Positions 36,601-45,588 of a stretch of DNA of 64,000 nt are shown piece after piece. Position 1 is the first letter of the stretch; each line of letters opens with the position of its first letter. A program made the position numbers and the translations under genes. The notes below the pieces were generated by a model. The model saw only the letters and a program-made list of their open reading frames with translations, was not told where the DNA came from and did no database searches. This DNA is from Fistularia commersonii (taxonomy: Eukaryota; Chordata; Actinopteri; Syngnathiformes; Fistulariidae), in the NCBI GenBank assembly GCA_037954325.1, contig JBBMNZ010000001.1, positions 6,172,874 through 6,236,873 of the forward strand, given 5' to 3'.

Positions 36601-39333
36601 TGATCTACCGCGTGACAGGCAGAGATACTGTCCACTATACATTACATTTTTTAAGACATTAATAACCACATCTAGCAGAAAGAAAGGCATTGTGGAGGAC
36701 CAAAAATACTGCCCAAAAAATCGGTTATTGTGTCCCATCACTTGAGGACATCTATAAAAAATGCTGCGTGTTTGTAACTCTGAGGAACGCACACACCTAC
36801 ATACCTACAGGGTTATTTTTCCACTTTCCAGTTTTTTACTTTTTTCTTTCTGCATATTTATCTATTTATTCTGCAATATGTTATTGTATATTTTTTGTCT
36901 TATACTTTTTTCTATCTTAAGTCTCTAACCCAGAGATGCTGCTATTATTGTATTGTTGTGTCCTGCCATTTAATGTTGTTGGTGTCTCTTTTTGATTACA
37001 CTGAACCTGAGAGCTGCTATCTCCAAATTTTGTTGCACTCTGTAATGAAAATAAAAGGCTTTGAATCCTTTGAATAAGAGATAAATTGATCAAACAAATA
37101 AAGCAGTATCCAATAATTCTTTATACTTAAGAAATTTCTGATGAAGAAACAATAACTATAATTGTGATTATTTTAAAGTTTGGTTTCATTTAGTTTCAGA
37201 AGGAAAAACAGAATGGTAAATCTGTAAGTTCTTTACTGTCTACAGTAAAAAGGTTTAACATCATGAATCAAAATTCAGGAGCTTTTAAATAACTACATCA
37301 AGCTATACAATTCAACGATACTTACTGTATTCTTTTATTGAGGGATATAGATATTTTGTAATTATATTTGCTTCTTGTATTCAACAAGACCAAGTAACCT
37401 ATAAAGAACCAACCCACAATATCCTGGCACTTCAAATTGAAACGTTCACCAATACTAATTGGGATTCTCAGATCACATTCTTAACATCTTGCTCAATTTC
37501 AAGGTCTCTTACACTGATTTAGATGTTCTTGTTTTAGGACTGTCTGAAAAATGAAAAAAAATCATCTTAAGAAACAATTGGGAGAGATGAAGGGAATCAA
37601 TAAAAATGCCCAGTTGACCACACAGTAACTCTCTTTGCAATTCATTCTACAAAGCTGTAAGGAAATCTCTTCAGAAAGCTCATTCAACATCTTGCACCTT
37701 AAGTCAGTTGACTGGCTCCCTCATCTGGTCAGAAAACAAACTGTATATGGCTTGCAAGATTTCTCAGCACGCCCCCAGCTGAATTTTCCCATGATGCATT
37801 TCCATGACTCTTTCTCCTAGAGGTTCAACTGGAGCAAGAACTCGATGCTCACATTACTTTACACGGGTGTGTGCTAAAGATGTGAGGGATGAGGGAGACT
37901 AGATATGAAGACATGGCTAAAAACACACAAAAAGTGTCAGCCAAAAAAGGAAAATCACAAGTGAGTTTCCTGGAAAACATGATCACATACTGATGACTTA
38001 TGTGCAAAATCGATGTTAATTAATGTCAATTAACATCAACACATTAGGTTTTGGTATTTTCGTTCCCCTTTACCAAAATAATTATTGCTTCCGGTTGCTG
38101 TTGTAACTTAAGCCTGAAGCACAACGTACAACATAACAACGCGATAATTATATGTATAGTGTGAAACCCATCGGGTGAAGTAATATAATTCATGATTTGT
38201 GACACTGCACTGAATAGCCTGCCAATCACAGCTGCCATTGGCCAAGAGTTCAACCTGGACCGGGCACCCGAAAAACACACTGCCATGTACAGAGACTTAG
38301 AGCAATTCACTCTCATTCCCACCTGGAGGCAATCTAGAGTCTTCAATCAACCTGCAAGATGGAGAGCATGTCACAGTTGGGAGCAAGGACATGTCTCTCA
38401 ATTTTTGAGGTTTCTTAAAACTTCCAAAAGGTATAAGATCACAAAGATTGGACATGTGACCCTCACAGAAAAGCCGCTCTTTGTTCAGTGTGACACGGAA
38501 AGAAAAGTTTTGGATCTATTCCCTTTCACCATCTACAGGGAATTCCATCCCGTCCGGTTTGCCCTATGTCCCAAAAGACCACTTCCTCTTTCCCACAATG
38601 TGAGACCCCTTATTTGTTTGTTAATATTAGTTCCTTGAGCACCAAGACCGCCTACTAGAATCCTCCTACTGTATAGCAAAACTAGGCATTGTGATGCAAT
38701 CAATACAAGTCCCAGCTAAGGGAGAACCGTATAAAACTGGTCCAGATTAAAACACAAACATTCATGTAAACTCAAAAAAAATGTATGCTTTCTCAACGCA
38801 TATCATGATGACTGATTTTTTTCTTGTATTATTGTTGAGTAAATGCAATTTAAGTGGTGATCTTTTGAGAATAAAGTTTCTGCATGGGTGCATTATTCAG
38901 TCAGCTGAGAAATCCTTAAGTATCTCCTAGTGAATTCTTTCTGCCACCCTGAGCTAAGCTGACTCTGGAGACCTGTCTTGGCCAAAAAGGAGGCAATGTA
39001 TTCCCGTGTGTTCCCTTGGACTAATCTGGAACCTTCCATTGCACTGAATGGATTTGGTCTGTGTCCATGTGCTGCAGCAAACTCATGTGTCCTATAAGCT
39101 TAAATATGGTTGTCGTTTACTTCCTTGTAGAAAGTACTAACATTTAGAAAGTTCCACCTGTCAATGAGTAGTACATTGATAACGTTCATCACTGCATTCA
39201 CAAACGGAAGAGACTCACATGATTTTTGGCCCCAGCCCCGCAGGCTGACCCTCCCAGAGGAGAAGTAAAGAAACCCCAGGGCCAGCGTGGAGCAGAGGAT
39301 CAGGAGGAGGTTACGACTGGATTTCATTCTCAT
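12473..39333 (-). CDS. ST3GAL3: ST3GAL3-type alpha-2,3-sialyltransferase, complete, 10 coding exons
   Basis: The product transfers sialic acid from CMP-Neu5Ac in alpha-2,3 linkage to terminal galactose of glycoproteins, as a type II Golgi membrane enzyme. Ten exons join in one frame to 363 residues; the human protein is about 375. Visible parts are a short cytosolic N-terminus, a membrane anchor at residues 8-24, a short stem, and the four sialylmotifs. Motif L starts near C140 (VIVGNGG) and runs through LNEAPVKGFEKDVGSKTT. Motif S spans about 262-300, motif III is HYYE (317-320), and motif VS has H333 and E338. C140 and C297 are the expected disulphide pair. Sequons occur at N63, N154, N308 and N334. 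All introns are GT-AG with matching phases. Wording such as PAEL/PLEL, GACKPG and APVKGFEKDVGSKTT points to ST3GAL3 rather than ST3GAL5 or ST3GAL6. Which fish paralogue it is cannot be decided here. Confidence 0.95.
12655..12702 (+). repeat. Retroposon 3' tail motif
   Basis: AATTTCCTTCGGCGGGATAA then GTAAAGTTATTCTTATGC is a variant of the AATTTCC...GGGATNAATAAAG tail. It lies just upstream (minus sense) of the last ST3GAL3 exon. Confidence 0.4.
14355..14501 (-). CDS. ST3GAL3: ST3GAL3 exon 10: end of motif S and motif III
   Basis: The exon has 147 nt, acceptor CTTTTCAG and donor GAG/GTGAGC. It encodes NIPTLGTVAITMALHNCDEV, with C297 as the partner of C140, then GFGYNMSTPHAPL and HYYE (motif III). 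Confidence 0.97.
14778..14807 (+). repeat. (TG)n microsatellite in ST3GAL3 intron 9
   Basis: About 15 TG units about 100 bases downstream (minus sense) of the exon ending at 14908. Confidence 0.95.
14908..15054 (-). CDS. ST3GAL3: ST3GAL3 exon 9: start of sialylmotif S
   Basis: The exon has 147 nt. The acceptor is CTCAG, not the CGCAG four bases further in, because only CTCAG keeps the frame and yields RSTDGFWKS. It encodes residues 232-280, including RILNPYFIQEASF, and ends QNNGQMGRG. The donor is GGG/GTGAGA. Confidence 0.96.
15055..19134 (-). other. ST3GAL3 intron 8 (4.1 kb)
   Basis: Apart from short A-rich runs (for example near 15590) I see no repeat family or gene. Open frames on both strands up to about 170 codons lack recognisable motifs. 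Confidence 0.6.
19135..19321 (-). CDS. ST3GAL3: ST3GAL3 exon 8: sialylmotif L, second half
   Basis: The exon has 187 nt, acceptor ATTGGCAG and donor CTG/GTGAGT. It encodes residues 170-231, starting LNEAPVKGFEKDVGSKTT and continuing through RITYPEGAI to FNQRL. Human ST3GAL3 has LNSAPVKGFEKDVGSKTT, so only one residue differs over that stretch. Confidence 0.97.
19799..19894 (-). CDS. ST3GAL3: ST3GAL3 exon 7: sialylmotif L, first half
   Basis: The exon has 96 nt, acceptor TTGTTACAG and donor GTACGT. It encodes CKTCVIVGNGGILVNSSLG and RRIDEFDVVI. This is the CMP-sialic-acid binding motif L, with the invariant GNGG and the conserved cysteine C140. N154-S-S is a potential glycosylation site. Confidence 0.96.
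20257..20931. other. Stretch open on both strands in ST3GAL3 intron 7, unidentified
   Basis: The minus strand is open for 224 codons (20931-20257). An overlapping plus frame is open from about 20265 to a stop near 20722 (IFGGPWDCTRNKWSERLQ, YFDDLQCAVSAFGLEMIFVE). Neither reading resembles a family I know, and neither has convincing splice or start context. An open run this long is unusual by chance but possible in 64 kb. It could be a decayed mobile-element or retrocopy fragment. Confidence 0.3.
22107..22170 (-). CDS. ST3GAL3: ST3GAL3 exon 6: linker to motif L, 64 nt
   Basis: The acceptor is ATCTGCAG and the donor GACAG/GTAAGT. The exon encodes RIIDVLLSVTKSYSLGEELD (residues 117-136), which matches the human stretch ending LSVTKEYRLTPALD. 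Both boundaries fall inside codons that close correctly (E116 and S137). Confidence 0.92.
22178..22216 (+). repeat. (GA)n tract beside an ST3GAL3 acceptor
   Basis: A purine-rich (GA)n tract begins about 8 bases beyond the acceptor of the exon at 22107-22170. On the minus strand it is the polypyrimidine (CT)n tract of that intron. Confidence 0.9.
23911..24005 (-). CDS. ST3GAL3: ST3GAL3 exon 5: APMFLD block
   Basis: The exon has 95 nt, acceptor ATCAACAG and donor GTATGG. It encodes FNKLAPMFLDPNYKQFLKIG followed by a DYSPPFGIKLQ stretch, residues 85-115. The PPFGIK segment is a family signature just before the sialylmotif L exons. Confidence 0.93.
24640..25090 (+). repeat. Degenerate tandem repeat, about 115-135 bp period, in ST3GAL3 intron 4
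   Basis: Recurring anchors are GTGCCAGATG (24697), GTGCCCAATT (24810) and GTGCCAATTT (25056), alternating with GTGACCTTACTTTTGACC (24749), GATTGACCTTGACCATTGACC (24884) and AAACCTTTGACC (about 25002). CCTGAGATAT blocks also recur. This is the order of a widespread fish repeat built from TGACCTTTGACC units. At least three or four worn units can be traced. Confidence 0.55.
26600..26845 (-). pseudogene. Possible Tc1-like transposase remnant
   Basis: A minus-strand frame reads LTWLANSLNLNSVEDQWDRLD, close to the W-PA-SPDLNPIE-LWD-L motif that carries the last catalytic acid of Tc1-like transposases. A further frame holds LQRCSPI, like the RRRC block. Stops break the frame. The assignment rests on one motif. 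Confidence 0.45.
27535..27660 (+). repeat. (CA)n(TA)n compound microsatellite
   Basis: Alternating CA, TA and CATA blocks over about 125 bp in ST3GAL3 intron 4. Confidence 0.95.
30675..30680 (-). terminator. AATAAA downstream of the nested coding-like block
   Basis: A minus-strand AATAAA lies 67 bases after the stop of the block at 30747. No long A tract follows it in the minus direction, so a recent processed retrocopy with its tail is not supported. Confidence 0.35.
30747..31077 (-). CDS. Unrecognised coding-like block nested in ST3GAL3 intron 4
   Basis: An open minus-strand frame of about 109 codons ends at a stop at 30747-30749. It begins near an AG acceptor-like site (GTGCAG before CACAAATC). 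The peptide includes FGLLGSILLPVREKTSGQ, VSLGTGDTQPCRF and QLAAGEMRAQKLLEKRNHS. Most codons have C or G in the third position, unlike the AT-rich intron around it, which is a strong sign of coding origin. An AATAAA lies about 70 bases downstream. It lies within an ST3GAL3 intron on the same strand but does not resemble any sialyltransferase sequence. It could be the last exon of a nested gene, an alternative terminal exon, or a 5'-truncated retrocopy. I do not recognise the family. Confidence 0.5.
32677..32769 (-). CDS. ST3GAL3: ST3GAL3 exon 4: stem to catalytic domain, GACKPG block
   Basis: The exon has 93 nt, acceptor CCTGCAG and donor GTAAGA. It encodes PLELMYKYSNLSDGACKPGF and onward to the split lysine K84. 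N63-L-S is a potential N-glycosylation site. The GACKPG cysteine is conserved in ST3GAL3. Confidence 0.93.
32953..32995 (-). CDS. ST3GAL3: ST3GAL3 exon 3: stem region, 43 nt
   Basis: This small exon (YDKQGFLLKLDAP, residues 40-52) has a T-rich acceptor ending TTTTTTAG and a GTGAGT donor. It joins exon 2 in phase 1 and exon 4 in phase 2. The peptide matches the human stem stretch that ends in GFLLNLDSKLP, which identifies it despite its size. Confidence 0.85.
34392..34490 (+). repeat. (CA)n-rich tract in ST3GAL3 intron 2
   Basis: Several CA runs are separated by short AT-rich spacers, the longest at about 34436-34490. Confidence 0.9.
36360..36577 (-). repeat. tRNA-derived SINE-like repeat with AATTTCC...GGGATTAATAAAG tail
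   Basis: Minus strand: GGGGCTGCGTGGCGGTAGGC, CCTGGTTCGATTGCTGGC (B-box like), GTCGAAGTGCTGTTGAGC and AAGACATTGAAC, ending AATTTCCTCACAAGGGATTA. The order matches common fish SINE-type repeats, placed directly behind the tRNA-Asp remnant. Confidence 0.55.
36578..36649 (-). pseudogene. tRNA-Asp(GTC) pseudogene / SINE head
   Basis: On the minus strand the sequence reads TATAGTGG, then GCCTGTCACGCGG (anticodon arm with GTC), then GGGTTCAATTCC (T arm) and GACGGGGAG (3' acceptor strand). This follows the vertebrate tRNA-Asp gene from the D arm onward. The 5' acceptor strand (TCCTCGT) is replaced by AAATGTA, so the acceptor stem cannot pair. A SINE-like sequence follows immediately. Confidence 0.7.
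38300..38370 (+). repeat. Fragment of the same dispersed repeat in ST3GAL3 intron 2
   Basis: The stretch AATTCACTCTCATTCCCACC, CAATCTAGAGTCTTCAATCA matches the middle block of the repeat (ATTCACAC... AATTTAGAGTCTTCAATTAA type). Confidence 0.45.
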
Positions 39334-39370
39334 CTCAGGCTACCAAACATGGCACATCCCTGGCCGAATC
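39219..39370 (-). CDS. ST3GAL3: ST3GAL3 exon 2: start codon and membrane anchor
   Basis: The acceptor (CCCTCACAG, intron ending at 39371) opens the exon. Bases 39370-39334 are 5'UTR and coding runs 39333-39219 (38 codons plus one base). The start is the ATG at 39333-39331; a second in-frame ATG follows at codon 3. The peptide RNLLLILCSTLALGFLYF is the type II signal anchor and resembles the human anchor. The donor is TCA T then GTGAGT, phase 1. Two upstream ATGs lie in the UTR part. Confidence 0.88.
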
Positions 39371-42300
39371 CTGTGAGGGCAAAGGATAAACTGGTTAAAT
39401 GTGTTCTCAAGACATGGCAGATCACTCAATGCCCATCCCCTCCAAAACGCATGTATTTCATCAGCCGTGATTTCATTTGTAATGATCTTCTCATTTAAGT
39501 TTCTCTCGGTCAATTCCAGATACCCAGCGCATCTGCTTTCTTCCCCTTGGGATTTTACAGTTCTGAATTGCAACCGGCTGGATCTGGTTCACATTCCAAT
39601 CGGCGAATGGTATGTAACCAGCACTCAGGTAAACAAGTTGCCTCAGGTGTCAATCTTGGAATTTGCACAGCGCGCTGTCAATTTAGGGGAACATTGAGGG
39701 TGACGGAAAGAGCTCAACAAAGTAAATGATGTAATAATCTGTGAATTGCAGCTCACATGAATAACTTATCGCTTAGTGCAGCAAAATTATATTATAAAGA
39801 TGTTAATAATAATCAATTACAGACAAAAACCTTCATATGACTCAGATTTCACTGACAGCACCCATAAAATGCCTTGTCTAGACAGAGGCCTTTACAATCA
39901 TCACTGTTTGAGCATGGCTCTTGGGCACGATGGTTACGCGTCAAGGTTATAGTCATTAACTGCAGTTAACAATATTTTATTCTTTCTCGTACAATGAGCT
40001 GTACACTTACGCTTTAGACTAAAGATTTTCAGATTTGAATAAATAACGGGTGGATTTTCTTTCCCAGTCGGCAACAATTAATTTAAAAAATCTGTTAATT
40101 CATTTTTGCAGTGATATACACAGCGGAGACCAATTACGGCACCTTGTACTAGCTATGCTTACTTATTCTGCCAAGTGTAGCAGATTTATATAGAGGGGCC
40201 ACAGGGGTTATTCATATGGTAATAATGCACTTCATTAATATCTGATCAAAAAGGATATAAATGTTGAAAGTTAGTTTTCTCTGTAGGGTGGGCTGTGAGG
40301 TGGATAAGCAACTGTATCTCTCCAATAAGAGAGTTTAACATAATCTTTTCATTGGTGTGTAAAAAAACATTTCAGAATTTCAGATTTCTGCTTTAATTGT
40401 ATGCTTACTTACTAATGAACTAAACGCTTCATTAACATTTCTGCAGGGCCTCTCAGTTTATTTTGCACTTGAAGTAGAAACCATCACAGCCTAGAAAAAA
40501 ATACACATACATTTATTTCCGGACTTTAAAACAGCAAAACAGCTGATAGCTTTCAAGGAATGGGCGTCAGCCTCATGAACAGGTGGATATATTAACACAT
40601 GTTGATAACCAGTAAGCTGATGAACTACAAACAAAATCCTTTTCTTCAAACCACATCTCCTGACTACTGTCTGTTACTTGTTTGTTTTTGTAGTGTGTCA
40701 GACTAACAAGTCTGTATATTCAGGAATAATAATGTTTACCCCCGCCCCTTTGGCATGAGTGCTCCAACAGCAAGCTAGAAATGATTTACTCAATAACTCC
40801 AATCACAAAACCATTTATCTGCAACTGTGGTTCTCTGGTTCACTTGGACAAGATCTACTAGGTATGTCAAATTCTTCTTTGGTTGAACAGTGTCTGATAG
40901 TTTGGACATGGCTCAGTGGCCAACTAATGTTCTCTAAAGGAAGCCTCTCATGACACTAACTCATGAAGGTTCCTCAGACTTTCGATGGGCAGCTGTCTTT
41001 AGAGAGCAGCTGGTTTGTTGTCGAAAGGAGTGTCGCTCAGTGTGTTTCTAATTGTGAAATTTTGTTTATGCACACAAAGGACATTTTCAGTCCTAAAACT
41101 CATATCATGACCTCTATGTAACACGAGGCAGTTTGAACTACACATCCATGGCTTATTGCTATGACAGAATGAGTGAGGGTCTTTAAGAAATACTAGTTTG
41201 TTCAAGACCATCTCTTTAAAGGTTCACTTTATGATATCTTGTCAGAAAAGTCAGAGCTATACAAAAAGATGGGCCATTGAGAAGATTTTTCCAGACAACT
41301 TTTCAATATTAAAAGTCCATAGAGTTTTATATTTGACTTTCAACACCACTACATTCAATCGTATTTGCACATGCAAAGATGTCAACATTTACATTTACAT
41401 AAGGAGGTTCTTTTTCTGTGAATTATTGTCCCTTTAAACAATGGCTTGCACATTCATGGATGGTAAGTGTGTTTCTGTATACTCAGTCTCCACAATCATG
41501 AACTCTCACCGCTGTAAAAGTACAGCACATTAACACATGATTTTTAAGCTTTAACTTGTTTCTTAGATCTATACTATCCTTGCTGCAGCACCAAACAGGT
41601 AGAGCTGGGCTGTAAATGCATGTTAAGTTGCCCTGATCAGCTACAAAGGACATCTAAAGGGCCCCTCCAAATAAAACACATTTCAAGTAACAGCAAGATG
41701 CCAGCAAATGTCACTTGGTCTGCAGAGCTGTACTTTCAACTGCAAGTTCAAACACGTTTTAAAACTAAATGGTAAAAGCGCTGCATTTACATAGCACTTA
41801 TGTGGTAAGCTCAAGGCATAAAACACAACCACACACACACACAGTTGGCATTAGGTGCTGAGCAATGAACAAGGGGCCAACATGCTAACATGCCCATCGT
41901 TGTACAAATGTACGTCAACATCGGAAGCAATAACAGGGGCTTGGTATTTCGCTCAAGAACTCCTCAGCGTGGTCCTCTGCCATGGATGGAAACACTAACA
42001 TTTCTATTACTTCATGGCCACTTGACAACCTGAGCCAAACCACACCGAGCGGACAGAGATGTATTTTTGGTATAAGTATTTGTACTTTTGGAACTTATTC
42101 TTTCCCCTAATCTTTGTCCTATTCAGGAGACACATCGTACCGACATTCTCTCACTATTGCTGTTGGCACGACCAAACTTTTTTTTGGTGGGCGGGTTGGG
42201 GGGCTGGCTTTCCTCTCACAAGGGAAAAAAAGAATGCGGCTCATCTACAAGAATGAAAGCACCTTTCACTTTGCAATTTTTGCACCAACTGCACAGAATT

Positions 42301-44726
42301 TCTCAGATACTTTCATTTTGATTATAAATATCAGTTTTTTTTAGAAAATTATTACAATTACTACATCTTAAAAATATTCATGGCTTTTTTTCCCCAATAT
42401 GCCATGCCTCCTTTTCCATTGCTGACAAATTGCAGCCCTGAATGTGTGGATGCATTGCGTGCATTTTTTCTATATATGACTATCAGTAGTGTATATATGC
42501 ATTTAAAAGACAGACTATGAAGCAGAGTGGGTATTACTTGTTATATGGGTATATTTTGATAGATTTCAAATGTTTCAAACAGCAAAGAGTCAATTAATGA
42601 AGGAAATAATCATCAGATTCACCTAAAACATGTCAAATGTCCCATGACTCTTAGTCAGTACTGATTTAAAATAATTTAGCTACAAACCACTTCCTTGAAA
42701 GATGTCTGATGGCAGCAGGCAGCTGTGTATCAACACAAAACAATGGAGGAGACGTCCGTTGCTGGAACAGCTTGTCAGATTTTCATTTATGCAAAAAGAC
42801 GAACAAAAACACAAAAAACCTTCCAAATCTACTTCCAGTCTGAAGAAAATTTATCAGGAACCTGAAATGTGAACCAATTTCCACAACTCAGCCACAATTC
42901 TTATTCATTTGCTTAGGAACACTCAGTCAAGGGCTCTTCTCGAACACAAGTCAAAACCCGCTGTTTCAGAAGCCCTACCCCTCCCAGGGTGGGGAAGGGC
43001 AAACAGACACCTGACAGACAGCTCAGTTTATAAAAATAACTGTTTTTATAAACGCAGGCCATATCATTAGAGTAAAAATCCACCAATTTTTGTGATTTGT
43101 GTTCTTCAGTTTGTTTTTGTGACAGCGGGGATTTCTGCAGCCAGCTCCCTTGTATGTTATTTCAGTATCAAATGCTAAGTAAACTTTCATATCGAGTTCC
43201 TTCATATAAAATTATTCACGACACAATTTTACTCTTGGCATCCAAGCACCTATCACTGTCACATTGTTTCTTTTTTCGTGCAAATATATGCTACTTGAGT
43301 AAATTCTTTGTATACTTGTTGTTCATTTTGCTGTCTATTTTTTGTGGATGTCTTTTTCTACCTTTTGTCTTTTATTTATGTTTATACTCATATTTATTGA
43401 TATTGTCATTGCTGCGCTGCAGTGACAAAAGAATTTCCCCTATGGGGATCAATATAGTGTTTTTTATCATATCAGAACATGAAAAAGCATGATGCAAAAA
43501 ACAGCACACATTTTTTTTCCTATGACCAGATAATAGATTACAAAGGTCAGCTAAGCAAAGGACTGTCATTTTCTACCTGAGAAAAGGCCGAGGGTCCTTT
43601 TAATAATTAACATTAATAGCAAAGTCTTCCGTATCCAACATGTGAATTTCCAAGCAAAGTTGACCCTATGTGTACACATAACAAAATGCATTAGTCAAAA
43701 TCCACGTGTTCATGGTGGAGAATTTTGCAACTGTGGCCAACAACATGTCAACTGCCAGTAGTCAAATCATTAACTATTTATGGTACTACATTAAAACTCT
43801 AGAATTCTTGTTAATAGAAACAGTCTGGCTGAGATATTTTTTGCAAGTGGCAGACAAATTACTTGTCAAAACATGGGCACAGATATCAGCAGGAAATGAC
43901 ATTAAAAAAATACGCCAGAACTAAGTCAATGACAAGATAAACTTGCAGTTACTGAAGTTTCACATTAATAAGATAGCCTTGCAAAGCTTGGTAAAATTTA
44001 TCATGCAAGACATTCAAATGCCTAGTGTGATAAAAAAAATAAAAAAATAAAAAAAAAGATCAAAGTACTTGCAGTATTATGTATCTAGCATTTTAGCCTC
44101 CACTCTAAAGCGTATGTTGTCAGGTATGTCAGTATCAAAAAAGACTTACCCGTTTTCTGATAGTATTGTGCAGAGTTCAATTATGTTGAAAGTGGAAAAC
44201 GTAATGTAGTACCAAAATCACTTGAACCAATCGCATTTATAACACTTTAAATTAGACACTGCTGATGCAGGTTTAATGTATGCATTGTAATAAAATGTAG
44301 TTTTTCCTCCGACTATTGACACCTTTAGTTATTTTGAAGTGAAACTACTGACCAATGCAAAGTTGAGGCGAGGTGAAACTGTTAAGTTTTATTCCGTGAC
44401 TATGTATTAATCCACTTAGGATCAATTAGAGGGTGTAAAACGGCCGATGGGGAGTGAGCGGCGACAAAAGGTGTGTACTAATCAGGCTAATAGCCGTTAG
44501 CTCAAGATGTATATATAGCATATTAGCTAACTAGAAAACAGCCCCGCCGCGACTTCTTCGGTTTGGGTCGGGAAGAATGTGGAATCCCCCGCTTCTTAAC
44601 ACATGACACAAGCTTGGCGAGCTAGTTCAAACCCGACGGCGCTATTTACAAAAAAATAAAACATAAGTGGCAAATGACCATGACTAGCAGGCTAATAAAC
44701 CAAATAAGCCACTGTCACGGACTCAC
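39371..44726 (-). other. ST3GAL3 intron 1 (5.4 kb, in 5'UTR)
   Basis: AT-rich, with a retroposon tail at 43420-43470. No coding features are recognised. Confidence 0.5.
43420..43470 (+). repeat. LINE/SINE 3' tail motif
   Basis: GACAAAAGAATTTCCCCTAT and GGGGATCAATATAGTG form the widespread AATTTCCCC-GGGGATCAATAAAG tail of fish retroposons. The upstream body is not recognisable. Confidence 0.4.
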
Positions 44727-45120
44727 CGGCGGACGAAAACCGTTAAATTTCAAGTTGACCTCAGATGTGTCGATGCTGCCTGCCGCGGCGTCGACCGCCG
44801 AGTCACCGACGTGCGTTGGTCTGTTCTACCACCACATGAGGACATCATGACGAACTGATTCTAAGTAAGCATTTTTTGATTTCTTTTTTTTTTTTAATTT
44901 CGTCTTCTCCGTGCGGAGGAAGGAGTAACGTTTGACCACGACTGTGTCCGCTCAGCCTCAGTGTGGCGGAACCGCTACGCCCGCGCCTGTCTGTCTGTCT
45001 GCGGACGGAGACGTCACGCCAAACTCTGTAGACGCTTGGCTCGGGGACCCCTGGTATCCAAGGTGTCCGCGGCTGTTGGAAGCCAACGCTCGGCCCGTAA
45101 AGTGTAATTAAATGTCGTGT
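44480..45120. promoter_or_regulatory. GC-rich, CpG-containing promoter region of ST3GAL3
   Basis: This stretch is richer in CpG than the AT-rich DNA around it, with repeated CCGCG, GTCGACCG and GACGTGCG type segments. It contains a CRE-like ACGTCA core near 45010-45016 and a short (CTGT)n tract near 44985. It surrounds the inferred first exon. No TATA box was identified. The promoter call is inferred from composition and position. Confidence 0.45.
44727..44850 (-). other. ST3GAL3: Non-coding first exon of ST3GAL3 (3' edge defined, 5' edge approximate)
   Basis: On the minus strand a consensus donor (CCG then GTGAGT, intron starting at 44726) follows GC-rich sequence without an open frame. It sits at the position expected for a 5'-untranslated exon of the sialyltransferase gene. 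The 5' limit is a guess, because no transcript evidence is available. The splice would lead to the good acceptor before 39370. Confidence 0.5.
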
Positions 45121-45471
45121 TTGGTCAACTTGTGGCCGGTTGTACCGGATCTGTCCAAACGAACCGGTTTCAAACGGAAAGGAAAGTGACCCTGGAGACC
45201 ACTTCCTTGTGAAAGAAAATCAATAAATAACATTAAATTAATAAAAAAACAGACCCCCCCCCTACCAACCTCCTCTCACTCACCCACCCCATCAGCGTAA
45301 TGAAAAATAAACAAAATGAAGAACATTAATACAAGATAAAATAAAATAAATAGAAAAATACACTTTCACCATCGCTGAAATAACATACATAAACCACCAT
45401 CCACACACATTCTTACCACTGAATGAGTCAACACTGACATACATTTCCAATAACTGCAGTGTTGCAGATGG

Positions 45472-45588
<117 letters not shown>

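Larger units (their letters stand above)
32996..39218 (-). other. ST3GAL3 intron 2 (first intron within the coding region)
   Basis: This 6.2-kb intron separates the membrane-anchor exon from the stem exon. It holds the (CA)n tract, the tRNA-Asp/SINE composite and a dispersed-repeat fragment. In mammals alternatively used stem exons lie at this point; I could not identify one here with confidence. Confidence 0.7.

Noticed and set aside
36578..36649. A functional tRNA-Asp gene
   Set aside because: The 5' acceptor strand does not pair with the 3' strand and several positions in the D and T arms differ, so it is a pseudogene or SINE head.
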